Assembly: GCA_019931105.1 (NCBI GenBank)
Contig: JAIOUW010000001.1
Span: forward strand, 1,972,380 to 2,036,379
DNA: 64,000 bases
Source: Flavobacteriaceae bacterium NBU2977
GTDB lineage: Bacteria; Bacteroidota; Bacteroidia; Flavobacteriales; Flavobacteriaceae
Reading direction: 5' to 3'
Notes under the pieces: generated by a model
Databases searched by the model: none
What the model was told of the DNA's origin: nothing
Seen by the model: the letters and a program-made list of their open reading frames with translations, nothing else
Made by a program: the position numbers and the translations under genes
Shown here: positions 44,431-54,274 of the stretch, in pieces
How positions within the stretch are numbered: position 1 is the first letter of the stretch
How the letters are laid out: each line of letters begins with the position of its first letter

Positions 44431-45942
44431 TTACGCCAAAATCTCTTTGATCACCTCGCCCTCTACATCGGTCAGGCGAAATCGTCTTCCCTGAAATTCA
44501 TAGGTGAATCGTTCGTGGTCGAAACCGAGTAATTGCAATATTGTGGCATGAACGTCGTGCACCGATACCCGGCCTTCAATACCCGAAAATCCGATGTCAT
44601 CAGTTTTACCGTGAGAAGCACCTTTTTTGATGCCGCCACCGGCCATCCACATGGTAAATGCATCACCATGATGATCACGGCCTTTATAGGCCATTTCTTT
44701 ATTGCCCCTGTTTTCTTGCATGGGCGTACGGCCGAATTCGCCGCCCCAAACGATCAGGGTTTCATCCAACAGTCCTCTTTGTTTCAAATCGAGGATCAAA
44801 GCGGTTATCGGTCTATCGATCTCACGACATTTGTTGCGAAGGCCCATATCGATGGAGCCTTCGCGAATGTTACCGTGGGTATCCCATCCCCAGTCGAACA
44901 ACTGTACGAAACGCACCCCGTCTTCGACCAACTTTCTGGCCAAAAGGCAATTATTGGCGAACGATTCCTTGCCAGGTTCGACCCCGTACATCTGTTTGAT
45001 ATGCTCAGGCTCGTTGTTGATGTTCATGACCTCGGGTACGGCAATCTGCATGCGATATGCCATTTCGTATTGATTGATCCGCGCCAAAATTTCGGGGTCG
45101 GCATATTTGGCGTATTCCTCTTTATTGATTTTGTTTATGGCATCGATAGTATTTTTTTTGAGATTTCTAGAAACCCCTTTAGGGTCTTCAATATATAGAA
45201 CGGGATCTCCTTTGGATCGGCATTGCACCCCTTGGTAGACCGATGGCAAAAACCCGCTGCCCCAGACACTTTTTCCTGCGTCGGGGGTGTTGCCCCCTGA
45301 GGTCAGTACAACAAACCCGGGAAGGTTTTGATTCTCGGAACCCAGTCCGTAGGTTGCCCAGGCACCAATGCTTGGTCGGCCCAATCGGGCACTGCCCGTA
45401 TGCATGAACAGTTGTGCCGGCCCATGGTTGAACTGATCGGTGTGCACGGCTTTCAAGAATGCGACTTCATCGATTACCTTTTTGAAATGGGGTAGAAAAT
45501 TCGACACCCAATTGCCCGATTCGCCCTCTTGCTTGAATTCGGCCTGTGGCCCCATCAACTTGGGCGTACCTTTGATAAAGGCGAATTTTTTTCCTTCCAA
45601 CAACGATTGCGGGCAATCTTGTCCATCATATTTATGAAGTTCGGGCTTATAGTCGAACATCTCCAATTGGGAAGGAGCTCCGGCCATGTGCAGGTAGATG
45701 ACCGATTTTACTTTTGGGGCGAATGGAGGGGGCAAGGTAGCCAAGGGATTTAGGTCACGTTCGGAAAACGCCATCTGCATTTTCTTAGCAGGCTTGCTCA
45801 ACGGATCGCATGCCATAAAAATGGAACTCAAGGCGAGTCCGCCCATACCTTGGGCGCAACTTTTTATAAAATGCCTTCGGGTCTTGGCCTGCACCTCGCG
45901 TGCCAATTTTTCTTGGATCAGTCTTTCGATTTGGTCTTTCAT
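44431..45942 (-). CDS. DUF1501 family protein with Tat leader
   Basis: The 503-residue protein has a twin-arginine leader (TRRHFIKSCAQGMGGLALSS). The DUF1501 body has alkaline-phosphatase-like features (VWGGEFGRTPMQE, DHHGDAFTMWMAGGG). I chose ATG 45942, which overlaps the PSD1 stop by one base (TGATG); a TTG one codon earlier is also open. DUF1501 proteins are sulfatase/phosphatase-fold and almost always accompany PSD1/PSCyt proteins, as here. Their reaction is not established. Periplasmic or exported after folding. Confidence 0.9.
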   Translation of the reverse strand: MKDQIERLIQEKLAREVQAKTRRHFIKSCAQGMGGLALSSIFMACDPLSKPAKKMQMAFSERDLNPLATLPPPFAPKVKSVIYLHMAGAPSQLEMFDYKPELHKYDGQDCPQSLLEGKKFAFIKGTPKLMGPQAEFKQEGESGNWVSNFLPHFKKVIDEVAFLKAVHTDQFNHGPAQLFMHTGSARLGRPSIGAWATYGLGSENQNLPGFVVLTSGGNTPDAGKSVWGSGFLPSVYQGVQCRSKGDPVLYIEDPKGVSRNLKKNTIDAINKINKEEYAKYADPEILARINQYEMAYRMQIAVPEVMNINNEPEHIKQMYGVEPGKESFANNCLLARKLVEDGVRFVQLFDWGWDTHGNIREGSIDMGLRNKCREIDRPITALILDLKQRGLLDETLIVWGGEFGRTPMQENRGNKEMAYKGRDHHGDAFTMWMAGGGIKKGASHGKTDDIGFSGIEGRVSVHDVHATILQLLGFDHERFTYEFQGRRFRLTDVEGEVIKEILA

Positions 45943-48683
45943 CAAGCTTTCGTTAAAAATTCATCCAAATTCATTATGGCATTGGCCACTATGGTCAACG
46001 CACTCAATTCCGGTGTTGGGCGTTCCTCCAAATGCAGGAACATTTCGGTTGCTTCGTTATTTTTGGCAAACTCGGCCAACGAATTTTGATACAGATCTTT
46101 CAATGCGTTCAAAGTCATAGGTTCGATTGCCGAAAAAGTGGCATTCTCATAAGCTTGGGCAATGCTTTTTTCGATATTATCGGCGACTTGTGAATTCTTT
46201 GCCAATTCATAGGCGGCCTCGAGAAATACAGGGTCGTTGAGGGTTACCAAGGCCTGTAAGGGTGTATTGGTCGGCGTTCTTCGGATTATGCACACCTCGC
46301 GACTGCCCGCATCAAAGGTCAGGAAAGAAGGGTAGGGACTTGTGCGTTTCAAATAGGTGTAAATACCCCTTCTATAACGATCTTCGCCCTTGCTCTCTTG
46401 CCACTTGTCACCATTGTAGACTGTTTGCCATACGCCCTCCGGTTGCGGCGGCATGACCCCCGGACCGTACATTTTGTCGCTCAATAAACCGGATACGGCC
46501 ATGGCCTGATCACGAATGGCTTCGGCGCCCAAGCGTATTCTCGGTCCTCGGGCGTATAGTTCGTTCTCTGGATCTAATTGGTACATTTCAGGAGTGCTTT
46601 CCGAACTTTGTCGATAGGTACCCGATAGGGTAATTTCCTTCACCAGCGATTTGATGCTCCAATTGTGTTCGTTCATAAAACGCAACGAAAGCCAGTCTAG
46701 CAGTGCCGGGTGCGAAGGTGGTTCAGATTGCGACCCGATATCCTCTATGGTCGAAACCAAACCTCGCCCATAAATCTGATGCCAGACCCTGTTGACCAGT
46801 GTGCGTGCGGTCAAGGGGTTCTTTTTGTCAACGATCCATTTTGACAACCCCAATCGATTTTTAGCCCATTCTTGATTCCATGTGTTCAAACTTTCCGGCG
46901 TGCCAGGTTGTACCGTGTCGGTCTTGTCCAAAAAACTACCTCGATTGAAAAGTTGCGTCGTCCGTTTCATATAATCGGGATTCTCTGACATAATGGGTAC
47001 GGTTTCGGTCTTTGCATTCAGAGCGTCCGTAAACATGGTGTTAATGCCGGCCCATCCGGGTTCGTCCTTACCGGGAATGTCTTCGATGAAACCTACCCAA
47101 TAGAGATTGAGAATGTTGATCTCTTTCGCAATGGCGTCGTTCTGGGTCTCGAGATAGAGGTTGGTTTTCTTGTCTATTTTTTCAAGAGGAAACCGCGAAG
47201 TTACCAGCCCATCTGATTTGTTCAATGTGAATTGTGCCAAAACCCTGCCTTCGGCATTCTTTTCACGAATCGTCATTTTGGTACCGTTGTAATGCGAGCG
47301 ATAGTTCAGATATACAAAACCGGCATTTCGCGTATGGGCATCTTCCATGATGAGGTTGCCGTCATCCCAGAAAACCACTGAAGCATGGTCGTCATAGACG
47401 CTGTTTTTGAATTCCTTGAAAAAATGCGATTTATAGACCGGTTCGGTAAACCATAAGAAATCTTTGTAGGTCTTCAGTGATTTTTCATTGCCATGTTTTG
47501 CGACCCACTCGATAACCTTATCGACTTTCTTTTGTTGTTCGGGGGTATAGAATTTCAACAAGGGCGATTCACTTGGAGTGTCCTCATCCCGGGTATTATT
47601 GAAAAAGGCCATTAGATTGTAATAGTCTTTGTGCTTAAAGGGGTCATAAGGGTGGCCGTGACACTGTACACACTCCATAGTCGTGCTTTGCCACACCGAA
47701 AAGGTGGTGTTAATACGGTCGATGACGGTGGCCACGCGATATTCCTCGTCATCGGTACCGCCTTCGTCATTGTTCATCGTATTTCTATGGAAGGCCGTGG
47801 CGATCAATTGGTCCATCGATGGGTCGGGCAAAAGATCTCCGGCCAGTTGCTCGATCGTAAACCGGTCATAGGGCATATCTTGGTTGAACGCTTTGATCAC
47901 CCAATCTCGGTATTGCCATATCGATCTGCCCATATCCTTTTCATAACCTTTTGAATCGGCATATCGCGCCAGGTCGAGCCACCAGGTCGCCCATTTTTCG
48001 CCATAGGTTTTTTGTGCCAAAAGACTATCGATATAGGCTTCATATGAAAGATCACCTTCTTCAAAGCGTTTTAATAAATCAGGATTAGGCGGCAACCCGG
48101 TAATATCCAATGCGGCTCTTCTGGCGATAATATTTTTCTCGGCCTGATGGTTGGGAGTCAACTGATTTTCATCCAATTTGGCCAAAATGAAATTGTCGAT
48201 ATCGTTTTTCAGAAAATCGGAAGCTTCTTCAGGGGCAAACCCCGCTTCTGCGGTAATTGCCGGAACCCCGACCTTTTCAGGAAGCGAATACGCCCAGTGC
48301 CCGCCCCATTCTGCACCTTGGTCGATCCAGCGGGTAAGCAAATCTATTTCCTCGTCAGATAATTTTGGATGTTCATAGGGCATGCGAAGTTCGGGGTCAT
48401 CTTCGTGCAACCTTTTGATCAATTCACTGCCAGAAGCGTCCCCGCGTATTATGGCAGGTTTGCCAGATTTGGTTTCCGCGAAGGCATCTTCCTCGAACAA
48501 GAGGCTAAAGCCACCATTCTTTTTGACCCCGCCATGACATGAAATGCACTTATTATTGAGAATAGGCTTTACCTGAGTGCTGAAATCGACCTTTTTAGAG
48601 GAAGAAGAGCAACTTTCCGTCAAAATAATTGCCAGCAAGCAAGCAACACTAAAATAACTTTTTACAACCAATTTATTCTTCAT
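45942..48683 (-). CDS. PSD1/PSCyt (DUF1549-DUF1553) cytochrome lipoprotein
   Basis: The 913-residue protein has a lipoprotein signal (LLAIILTESCSSSS) and a cytochrome domain with CISCH (about 57-61). DUF1549 (PSCyt2) and DUF1553 (PSD1) regions follow (WWLDLARYADSKGYEKD; LVNRVWHQIYGRGLV; GGVMPPQPEGVWQ-like segment). I chose ATG 48683 (MKNKLVVKSYF); ten codons upstream lack signal character. It is coupled to DUF1501 by overlap. Such pairs are abundant in Planctomycetes and present in marine Bacteroidota; they are thought to oxidise or process sugar-related compounds, but this is not proven. Confidence 0.9.
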   Translation of the reverse strand: MKNKLVVKSYFSVACLLAIILTESCSSSSKKVDFSTQVKPILNNKCISCHGGVKKNGGFSLLFEEDAFAETKSGKPAIIRGDASGSELIKRLHEDDPELRMPYEHPKLSDEEIDLLTRWIDQGAEWGGHWAYSLPEKVGVPAITAEAGFAPEEASDFLKNDIDNFILAKLDENQLTPNHQAEKNIIARRAALDITGLPPNPDLLKRFEEGDLSYEAYIDSLLAQKTYGEKWATWWLDLARYADSKGYEKDMGRSIWQYRDWVIKAFNQDMPYDRFTIEQLAGDLLPDPSMDQLIATAFHRNTMNNDEGGTDDEEYRVATVIDRINTTFSVWQSTTMECVQCHGHPYDPFKHKDYYNLMAFFNNTRDEDTPSESPLLKFYTPEQQKKVDKVIEWVAKHGNEKSLKTYKDFLWFTEPVYKSHFFKEFKNSVYDDHASVVFWDDGNLIMEDAHTRNAGFVYLNYRSHYNGTKMTIREKNAEGRVLAQFTLNKSDGLVTSRFPLEKIDKKTNLYLETQNDAIAKEINILNLYWVGFIEDIPGKDEPGWAGINTMFTDALNAKTETVPIMSENPDYMKRTTQLFNRGSFLDKTDTVQPGTPESLNTWNQEWAKNRLGLSKWIVDKKNPLTARTLVNRVWHQIYGRGLVSTIEDIGSQSEPPSHPALLDWLSLRFMNEHNWSIKSLVKEITLSGTYRQSSESTPEMYQLDPENELYARGPRIRLGAEAIRDQAMAVSGLLSDKMYGPGVMPPQPEGVWQTVYNGDKWQESKGEDRYRRGIYTYLKRTSPYPSFLTFDAGSREVCIIRRTPTNTPLQALVTLNDPVFLEAAYELAKNSQVADNIEKSIAQAYENATFSAIEPMTLNALKDLYQNSLAEFAKNNEATEMFLHLEERPTPELSALTIVANAIMNLDEFLTKA

Positions 48684-48809
48684 GGTACACTTACAGTTTG
48701 GCCTTGATTCCACTCATAAATATAGCGAATTTAAAGGGTATGTAAAATCTGGGCCAGGTCGGTTGGCCAAGATTTTTGCGAAAACCATCAAAATTGACAA
48801 AACGTCGTT

Positions 48810-51107
48810 CTAACGCTTTGGTTCAAACCGAATAATTTTGCCGGGTTTTGCTTGTACAGAGATGATATCACCTTCGATCATTTCATATTCTGAAGTACAC
48901 TTAAAGCTAGTTTTGGAAAACGGATTTTTCAATTTCAATTCGCCACCTTTTTCAGATCGTACCTTTATTTTTTCTATGGTACCATTTTTTAAGACGGCCG
49001 AAACCAGAAAGGCACCCTCTGCTCTTAAATTTTCAAAAGAAGCATTTTTCCAATCGACCGGAATAGAAGGAAAAACATGAACCGCTCCCGTATGGCTCTG
49101 TAACAACATTTCTTGAAGGCCGGCGGCAAAGGCAAAATTTCCTTCCAGGGTAAAGGGGCGATAGGTAAAATCGGAATATCCTTTTCCTGATTGGTCGCCA
49201 TTGACATGAAAACTGTTCGGTAAGCAAAAACTCGTCGCGAATGTTTTCAAGGCCTCGGCCGCACCGTTTCCGTCAAAGGCCCTGGCCTTCATATTCGCAA
49301 GCCAGCTAAAGGAGTAGCCGACCCATTGCGAAGAACCTATAGCATCTAAAGTGTTTATGGTCCGCTGGATTGCTTTCCTGTCATTTTCGCCCTTTGAAAA
49401 ATCAATGATTCCCAACGGATGGTACCCGATCTGGTGTGAAAAATGCCGATGTGATTCTTCGTACGGTACGCCAGGTGCAAATAGGAGTCCGGTTTTATCA
49501 TCGATGGCCAATGAGGGCCATGCTGCACGTAGTTTTTTCCATTTGTCGGCTTCTTCATTTTGGCCGAGCTCCGCGGCAAGCTCCGCGGCTTTTTCGTATG
49601 TCCATAGAATCAAGGCCAAATCAAAATTGGTGGTTTCGCCGAACCACGCTTCCCTACTGTTGTTATGGATTTCAGGACTCGAACTTATGGGCAGTTTTCG
49701 TTGTCCATTTTCATCCTTCTTTGAAATGGCATCGAGGAAAATTGCGACATCCTTTATCCATGGGTAGGCTTTTTCCTTTAAAAATTTCTTGTCCATGGAA
49801 TAACGCCAGTGCAGGTAAAAATGATGAGCGAGCCAGGCCGACACGGTAGGGCCGAAGGAATATTGGATCCATCCGCCCATAGGTTCTCCGGTCAAGGTGG
49901 TCACACCGGGCACGTTGATACCCTCAGCTTCATAATAGTCGGAAGTGTATTTTTTGAAGCTATCTCGATACTTCCACAACCAGTTTATGAAGCCCGTTTC
50001 CTCGGTCAGGTGATTGCCCGAATAAGCCGGCCAATAGCTAAGTTGCGTATTGAGATCGTGATGAAAATCGCCTTTCCACGGGGGCAATTTTCCGTTGTCG
50101 GCCGTCCAAACCGCCTGCAGCGAAATCGGAGGTGCCATAGCACGCGCTACCGAACCAAATTTGTATTGTTCGAGATACCATTGTTTTTCTAAAATTTTGT
50201 CGGGAATTGCCAAAGACGATTTTGACCAAAATTCATTCCACCAAATATTATGGGATTTGAAGGCATTTGTAAAACCTTGTTCTTTTTGTTGAAGAACGAT
50301 ATCCACGGCCCGAGATGCTTTTTCGGAAGTATATTCGGCACTGATGCTCCAAATTCCGGTAAGGGATTCCGACCTCTTTTCCTGTTCCGCGTGAACTTGA
50401 TATTTGAAGCCGCCCCATCCCTCTTGAAGATACGTTGCTGAATTGTCGTTTTTTGCGCTTTTTCCTTGGGGATATGCGAGCCTTCGAAGATCTTGGCCGG
50501 TCACAGGGTTGTCCTCAAGACTTTCTCCCGGGGTATTATAGGCCGGGGGGATCAATTCATAAGGCAATGATTTCGCAAGACCCTCAAAACGATACCATCC
50601 CGTGGGTTCGGTGGCATGAACGAAGGTCAAAAGTCGCACTCCGTTTTTCCACTTGACCTCGCAAATGGCATTTTTTATGTACAGATGTACATAGGCCACT
50701 TCTCCCAAAGATGAAATATCGAATTCCAGGGCCGCTCCCGGAATTTTCGAAGGCGCCGGACTTTTATCGTAGGGGACATCGAACCGATTTTGTACTTCTT
50801 TATAAGTGTCTTTTTTCCATTGTTCGTACACCCAGCTGTATTTCCATTCGGGGGTTTTGAGATTTTCCATGGGGCGAAGGTCCCAAAGGTCTGCACGATC
50901 TAATGAAAATCGGAGATTGCCTTCTTTTTTCCAAATGAGGGCACCCAACAGACCATTGCCCAAAGGGATGGCCTCGTCCCAAGTGTCGGCCAAATTTTCA
51001 AAGTGCAAGTCGTGGGGCGATTCTTGAAGATCGATCGGGGTTTGCCCGAATAGATTGCAGGTAAAAACAAAAATGAATAGGGTCAGAATTTTGCTCAGGT
51101 AGTCCAT
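48810..51107 (-). CDS. GH95-like glycoside hydrolase with altered active-site positions
   Basis: The 765-residue protein has a signal peptide (about 1-21), a GH95 N-terminal beta domain (DEAIPLGNGLLGALIW) and an (alpha/alpha)6 barrel. The segment matching the general-acid region is SSSPEIHNN. The position usually reading TNIN is HHDLN, and that usually reading FQIDGNFG is FTLEGNFA, so one Asn is Asp and the Asp is Glu. GH95 covers 1,2-alpha-L-fucosidases and alpha-L-galactosidases; these changes suggest another specificity. It is the first gene of the minus-strand cluster, 126 bp before PSD1. Confidence 0.82.
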   Translation of the reverse strand: MDYLSKILTLFIFVFTCNLFGQTPIDLQESPHDLHFENLADTWDEAIPLGNGLLGALIWKKEGNLRFSLDRADLWDLRPMENLKTPEWKYSWVYEQWKKDTYKEVQNRFDVPYDKSPAPSKIPGAALEFDISSLGEVAYVHLYIKNAICEVKWKNGVRLLTFVHATEPTGWYRFEGLAKSLPYELIPPAYNTPGESLEDNPVTGQDLRRLAYPQGKSAKNDNSATYLQEGWGGFKYQVHAEQEKRSESLTGIWSISAEYTSEKASRAVDIVLQQKEQGFTNAFKSHNIWWNEFWSKSSLAIPDKILEKQWYLEQYKFGSVARAMAPPISLQAVWTADNGKLPPWKGDFHHDLNTQLSYWPAYSGNHLTEETGFINWLWKYRDSFKKYTSDYYEAEGINVPGVTTLTGEPMGGWIQYSFGPTVSAWLAHHFYLHWRYSMDKKFLKEKAYPWIKDVAIFLDAISKKDENGQRKLPISSSPEIHNNSREAWFGETTNFDLALILWTYEKAAELAAELGQNEEADKWKKLRAAWPSLAIDDKTGLLFAPGVPYEESHRHFSHQIGYHPLGIIDFSKGENDRKAIQRTINTLDAIGSSQWVGYSFSWLANMKARAFDGNGAAEALKTFATSFCLPNSFHVNGDQSGKGYSDFTYRPFTLEGNFAFAAGLQEMLLQSHTGAVHVFPSIPVDWKNASFENLRAEGAFLVSAVLKNGTIEKIKVRSEKGGELKLKNPFSKTSFKCTSEYEMIEGDIISVQAKPGKIIRFEPKR

Positions 51108-51167
51108 ACCCTAAACTAATGACAATTTGCGAAACCGCAAACACTTATTGGGTTATAGTTGGTTAGG

Positions 51168-51244
51168 GATTCCTCTGGGACTCGAAATGACAAAGCAAAG
51201 ACTTTTGTCATTCCGAGCGAAGTACAACGGAGCGAGGAATCTCA
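51168..51244. repeat. REP-like palindrome, left flank of the GIY-YIG gene
   Basis: GATTCCTC...CTCGAAATGACAAA (51168-51194) is the inverse of TTTTGTCATTCCGAG...GAGGAATC (51203-51241). It forms a long hairpin. The family core is TGTCATTCCGAG...GAGGAATCTCA. It ends 7 bases before the gene's ATG. Confidence 0.85.
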
Positions 51245-51250
51245 TACAAT

Positions 51251-51604
51251 ATGCTTAATCTTTGTTATTTTACAACTATGTTCAGAGGTCAAGGTTATCA
51301 TGTTTATCATGTGTACATAATAACGAACAAGAATCGAACGGTTCTTTACACTGGAGTTACCAATTATCTGGCCAAGCGATTATATCAACATGTCGAAAAT
51401 GCAAAGACGGGCAAAAAGACGTTTACCGCAATGTATAAATGCAACCATCTATTGTATTATGAAAAGTTCGAATGGATACATGATGCCATAGCACGCGAAA
51501 AAGAAATCAAAGGTTGGCGTCGCGAAAAGAAGGTCGCTTTGATAAAAATAATCAACCCCGAATTGAATTTTTTGGAATACCTGTTTCCCTACAACGCTCA
51601 TTGA
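51251..51604 (+). CDS. GIY-YIG nuclease-domain protein between inverted palindromes
   Basis: The 117-residue protein is one GIY-YIG domain: HVYHVYIITNKNRTVLYTGV near the start, then LAKRLYQH with the conserved Arg, and a C-terminal REKEIKGWRREKKVALI block. This is the stand-alone UvrC-like form common in Bacteroidota (start may also be ATG 51278, MFRGQGYHVY). Its TGA stop is itself the first bases of the right palindrome (TGAGATTCCTC). It lies between two minus-strand genes with no operon partner. Target and function are not known; association with repeats suggests a mobile or repeat-maintenance role. Confidence 0.85.
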   Translation: MLNLCYFTTMFRGQGYHVYHVYIITNKNRTVLYTGVTNYLAKRLYQHVENAKTGKKTFTAMYKCNHLLYYEKFEWIHDAIAREKEIKGWRREKKVALIKIINPELNFLEYLFPYNAH

Positions 51605-51670
51605 GATTCCTCCTTTGTCGGAATGACAAAAATTAATCAAAGGTGAGAATTTCTACTCGTCGGAATGACA
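51602..51670. repeat. REP-like palindrome, right flank of the GIY-YIG gene
   Basis: TGAGATTCCTC...CGGAATGACAAA (51602-51630) is an inverted, internally shortened copy of the left-flank element. A second partial copy, GTGAGAA...CGTCGGAATGACA, follows at 51643-51670. Confidence 0.82.
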
Positions 51671-51674
51671 AGTT

Positions 51675-53366
51675 TTAAGAACCAAGTTCCACAACAAGTC
51701 CTTCATCGGTCTTTTCGACTTTGGCCAAATTGTTCTTGGTCAGCTCTTTAATGGACTTGTCCCATTTTTTATTCGAAAGTCCCGACTGTTCCTTTAAAGC
51801 GTTCAAAGGAAGTTTTTCAGCTTTTTTCAAAGTCTCAAAAACCATTTTGGCGTCGTCGCTAAGATCCATTTGTTTGCGCTCGGGTCGCATCTGTGGGAAG
51901 AACAACACCTCTTGTATCGATGAATTATTGGTCAATAGCATGACCAAACGGTCGATTCCGATACCGATGCCCGAGGTCGGCGGCATGCCATATTCAAGTG
52001 CGCGTAGAAAATCTTGATCGATGAACATGGCCTCGTCATCACCTTTTTCCGAAAGTTTCAATTGTTCTTCGAACCGTTCGCGTTGATCGATAGGGTCGTT
52101 CAGCTCTGAATAGGCATTGGCCAATTCCTTGCCATTGACCATCAGTTCGAAACGTTCGGTCAGGGCAGGATTCGAGCGATGCTCTTTCGTCAACGGACTC
52201 ATCTCCTTAGGGTAGTCGATGATAAATGTAGGCTGAATGTAGTGGTGCTCGCATTTTTCGCCAAAAATCTCATCGATGAGTTTGCCGATACCCATGCTGT
52301 CATCGACTTCGATGCCTAGATTTTGGGCCGTCTTTCGTAATTCGTTTTCATTCATTCCGGATACGTCGATACCCGTATGTATTTTGATGGCCTCCAAGAT
52401 AGGAACCCTTGGGTAAGGTGCCTTGAACTCGATTTCATGTTCGCCCACCTTGACCTTGGTGCTTGCGTTGGCATCGATGGCCACCTTTTCAAGCAATTGT
52501 TCGGTCGTGTCCATCATCCAATTGTAATCCTTATAGGCCACGTAGAGTTCCATTACCGTAAACTCGGGGTTATGGGTACGATCCATTCCTTCGTTGCGAA
52601 AATCCTTTGAGAATTCATAAACCCCATCGAATCCGCCAACTATCAACCGTTTCAGATAAAGTTCGTTGGCAATGCGCAAATACAAAGGAATGTCCAGTGC
52701 ATTGTGGTGCGTTAAAAACGGACGTGCCGCGGCACCTCCGGGAATGGGCTGTAAAATGGGTGTTTCGACTTCTAGATACCCCTTTTCGTTATAAAATTCG
52801 CGAATACTGTTGGTAATCTTGGTGCGTTTGATAAAAGTTGCCTTGACCTTCGGATTAACCGTAAGATCGACATAGCGTTGACGGTAGCGCAACTCTGGAT
52901 CGTTGAATTCGTCATATATGTTGCCCTCGGCATCTTTTTTAGGCAGCGGTAAGGGTCGGAGTGACTTGCTCAGCAACGAAAAGTTTTTGACCAAAACCGT
53001 TTTTTCCCCGACCTGGGTGGTGAAAAGTTCGCCCTCGACGCCGATGATATCGCCAATGTCGAGCAGCTTTTTATAGACTTCGTTATATTGGGTCTTGTCT
53101 TCTCCCGGGCAGATTTCGTCACGGTTGAAATAGACCTGTATACGGCCCTCGCCATCCTGCAATTCGGCAAAGGAGGCTTTTCCCTGAATTCTGCGCGACA
53201 TCAGCCTTCCGGCAATTACCACCTTTTTTCCTTCGGAATAATCATTTTTGATACTCTTTGAAGTGGCATCTACGGGGTAAAGAGCAGCAGGGTACGGGTC
53301 GATGCCCATTGCCCGTAATTTGTTCAGTTTTTCCCTTCTTACGATTTCTTGTTCCGAAAGTTGCAT
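51675..53366 (-). CDS. lysS: Lysine--tRNA ligase
   Basis: The 563-residue class II synthetase has an N-terminal OB-fold anticodon-binding domain ([21 protein letters not shown]). Motif 2 is [20 protein letters not shown] and motif 3 [15 protein letters not shown]. It charges tRNA-Lys. About 60 residues beyond motif 3 ([20 protein letters not shown] onward) form a C-terminal extension usual in Bacteroidota LysS. Length is standard for the phylum. It stands 71 bp from the GIY-YIG gene (convergent). Confidence 0.97.
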   Translation of the reverse strand: MQLSEQEIVRREKLNKLRAMGIDPYPAALYPVDATSKSIKNDYSEGKKVVIAGRLMSRRIQGKASFAELQDGEGRIQVYFNRDEICPGEDKTQYNEVYKKLLDIGDIIGVEGELFTTQVGEKTVLVKNFSLLSKSLRPLPLPKKDAEGNIYDEFNDPELRYRQRYVDLTVNPKVKATFIKRTKITNSIREFYNEKGYLEVETPILQPIPGGAAARPFLTHHNALDIPLYLRIANELYLKRLIVGGFDGVYEFSKDFRNEGMDRTHNPEFTVMELYVAYKDYNWMMDTTEQLLEKVAIDANASTKVKVGEHEIEFKAPYPRVPILEAIKIHTGIDVSGMNENELRKTAQNLGIEVDDSMGIGKLIDEIFGEKCEHHYIQPTFIIDYPKEMSPLTKEHRSNPALTERFELMVNGKELANAYSELNDPIDQRERFEEQLKLSEKGDDEAMFIDQDFLRALEYGMPPTSGIGIGIDRLVMLLTNNSSIQEVLFFPQMRPERKQMDLSDDAKMVFETLKKAEKLPLNALKEQSGLSNKKWDKSIKELTKNNLAKVEKTDEGLVVELGS

Positions 53367-53405
53367 TTGATGTTAAATTAAGGCTGCAAATATAGGCAGT
53401 CTCGG

Positions 53406-54113
53406 TCAATCTTTCAATCTAGGGGAAATAATAGGGCCAATTCTTTCCACAAATAATTTGTAGGCTTCTTTAGAAGGATGTAAACCATCGTTCGCAACCA
53501 ACTCGGGCCTTTCAAGACCCTCACGGGAAATGTCGGTAATATTTATGAAATGTACTTGAGAATCTTCGGCAACCTTTTTGGCAAACGAATTATATAAATC
53601 GATTTCGGCGGATATTTTTTGCCTATCCCGGTTTTTTCCAAAAGGTGTAAAACCCCAATCGGGAATCGAAACTACGATTACCTTGGCCGAATTGCCATTT
53701 GCCAGCTTGATGGCATGTGACAATAGCTCTGGAAATTCTTTCTCATATCTGGCAAACGGAATATCTTGATACTGATTGTTGACGCCGATCAACAGGGTCA
53801 CAAAATCATAGGAAGTTTTCAAATCGGCCGTTTCGATGGCGTCCAACAAATTATCTGTGCGCCAGCCGGTTTTAGCCAAGATCTGGGTCTGCACCTTGAT
53901 TCTCAAACTTGCCTCAAGACTTTTTTCAAGCTGCTTTGGGAAACTTGATTTTGAGGTAACACTCTCACCGACGGTATAGCTGTCACCGAGCGCCAAATAA
54001 GAATAGGTCGGCCTTTCTACCTCAAAATTGTCAGGTTTTTCGAAAGAAACCATTTGATCACCTGACTTCGAACAGGAGAAAAAAATCAATATGGTAAACA
54101 ATAACTTGCCCAT
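53406..54113 (-). CDS. SGNH/GDSL-type esterase lipoprotein
   Basis: I chose ATG 54113, giving 235 residues with a lipoprotein signal (LLFTILIFFSCSKSG); 43 further codons upstream look non-coding. SGNH blocks are visible: block I YLALGDSYTVGE (Ser), block III LIGVNNQYQD (Asn) and block V NDGLHPSKEAYK (Asp, His). This family removes acyl or acetyl groups from lipids or glycans; the substrate here is unknown. It is likely attached to the outer membrane and is the next gene upstream of lysS on the same strand. Confidence 0.84.
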   Translation of the reverse strand: MGKLLFTILIFFSCSKSGDQMVSFEKPDNFEVERPTYSYLALGDSYTVGESVTSKSSFPKQLEKSLEASLRIKVQTQILAKTGWRTDNLLDAIETADLKTSYDFVTLLIGVNNQYQDIPFARYEKEFPELLSHAIKLANGNSAKVIVVSIPDWGFTPFGKNRDRQKISAEIDLYNSFAKKVAEDSQVHFINITDISREGLERPELVANDGLHPSKEAYKLFVERIGPIISPRLKD

Positions 54114-54274
54114 TATCTTATCAAAGGTATTTAAACTTGAAACTACTTGCGTAATTATCTGTAAAAGGTTTGGTTTTTCCCAGTTGAACCTTATCAAAGA
54201 TAAACCGTCGAAAGCGTAACAAAAAGAATGATCTTGCGTCATATATGTACATCAATCATCAAAATTCCAAATCA

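Noticed and set aside
42051..51107. SusCD-type polysaccharide utilisation locus
   Set aside because: No SusC or SusD gene is in the cluster.
51168..51670. Classical insertion sequence
   Set aside because: No transposase is present; only a GIY-YIG domain with palindromes and no visible target duplication.
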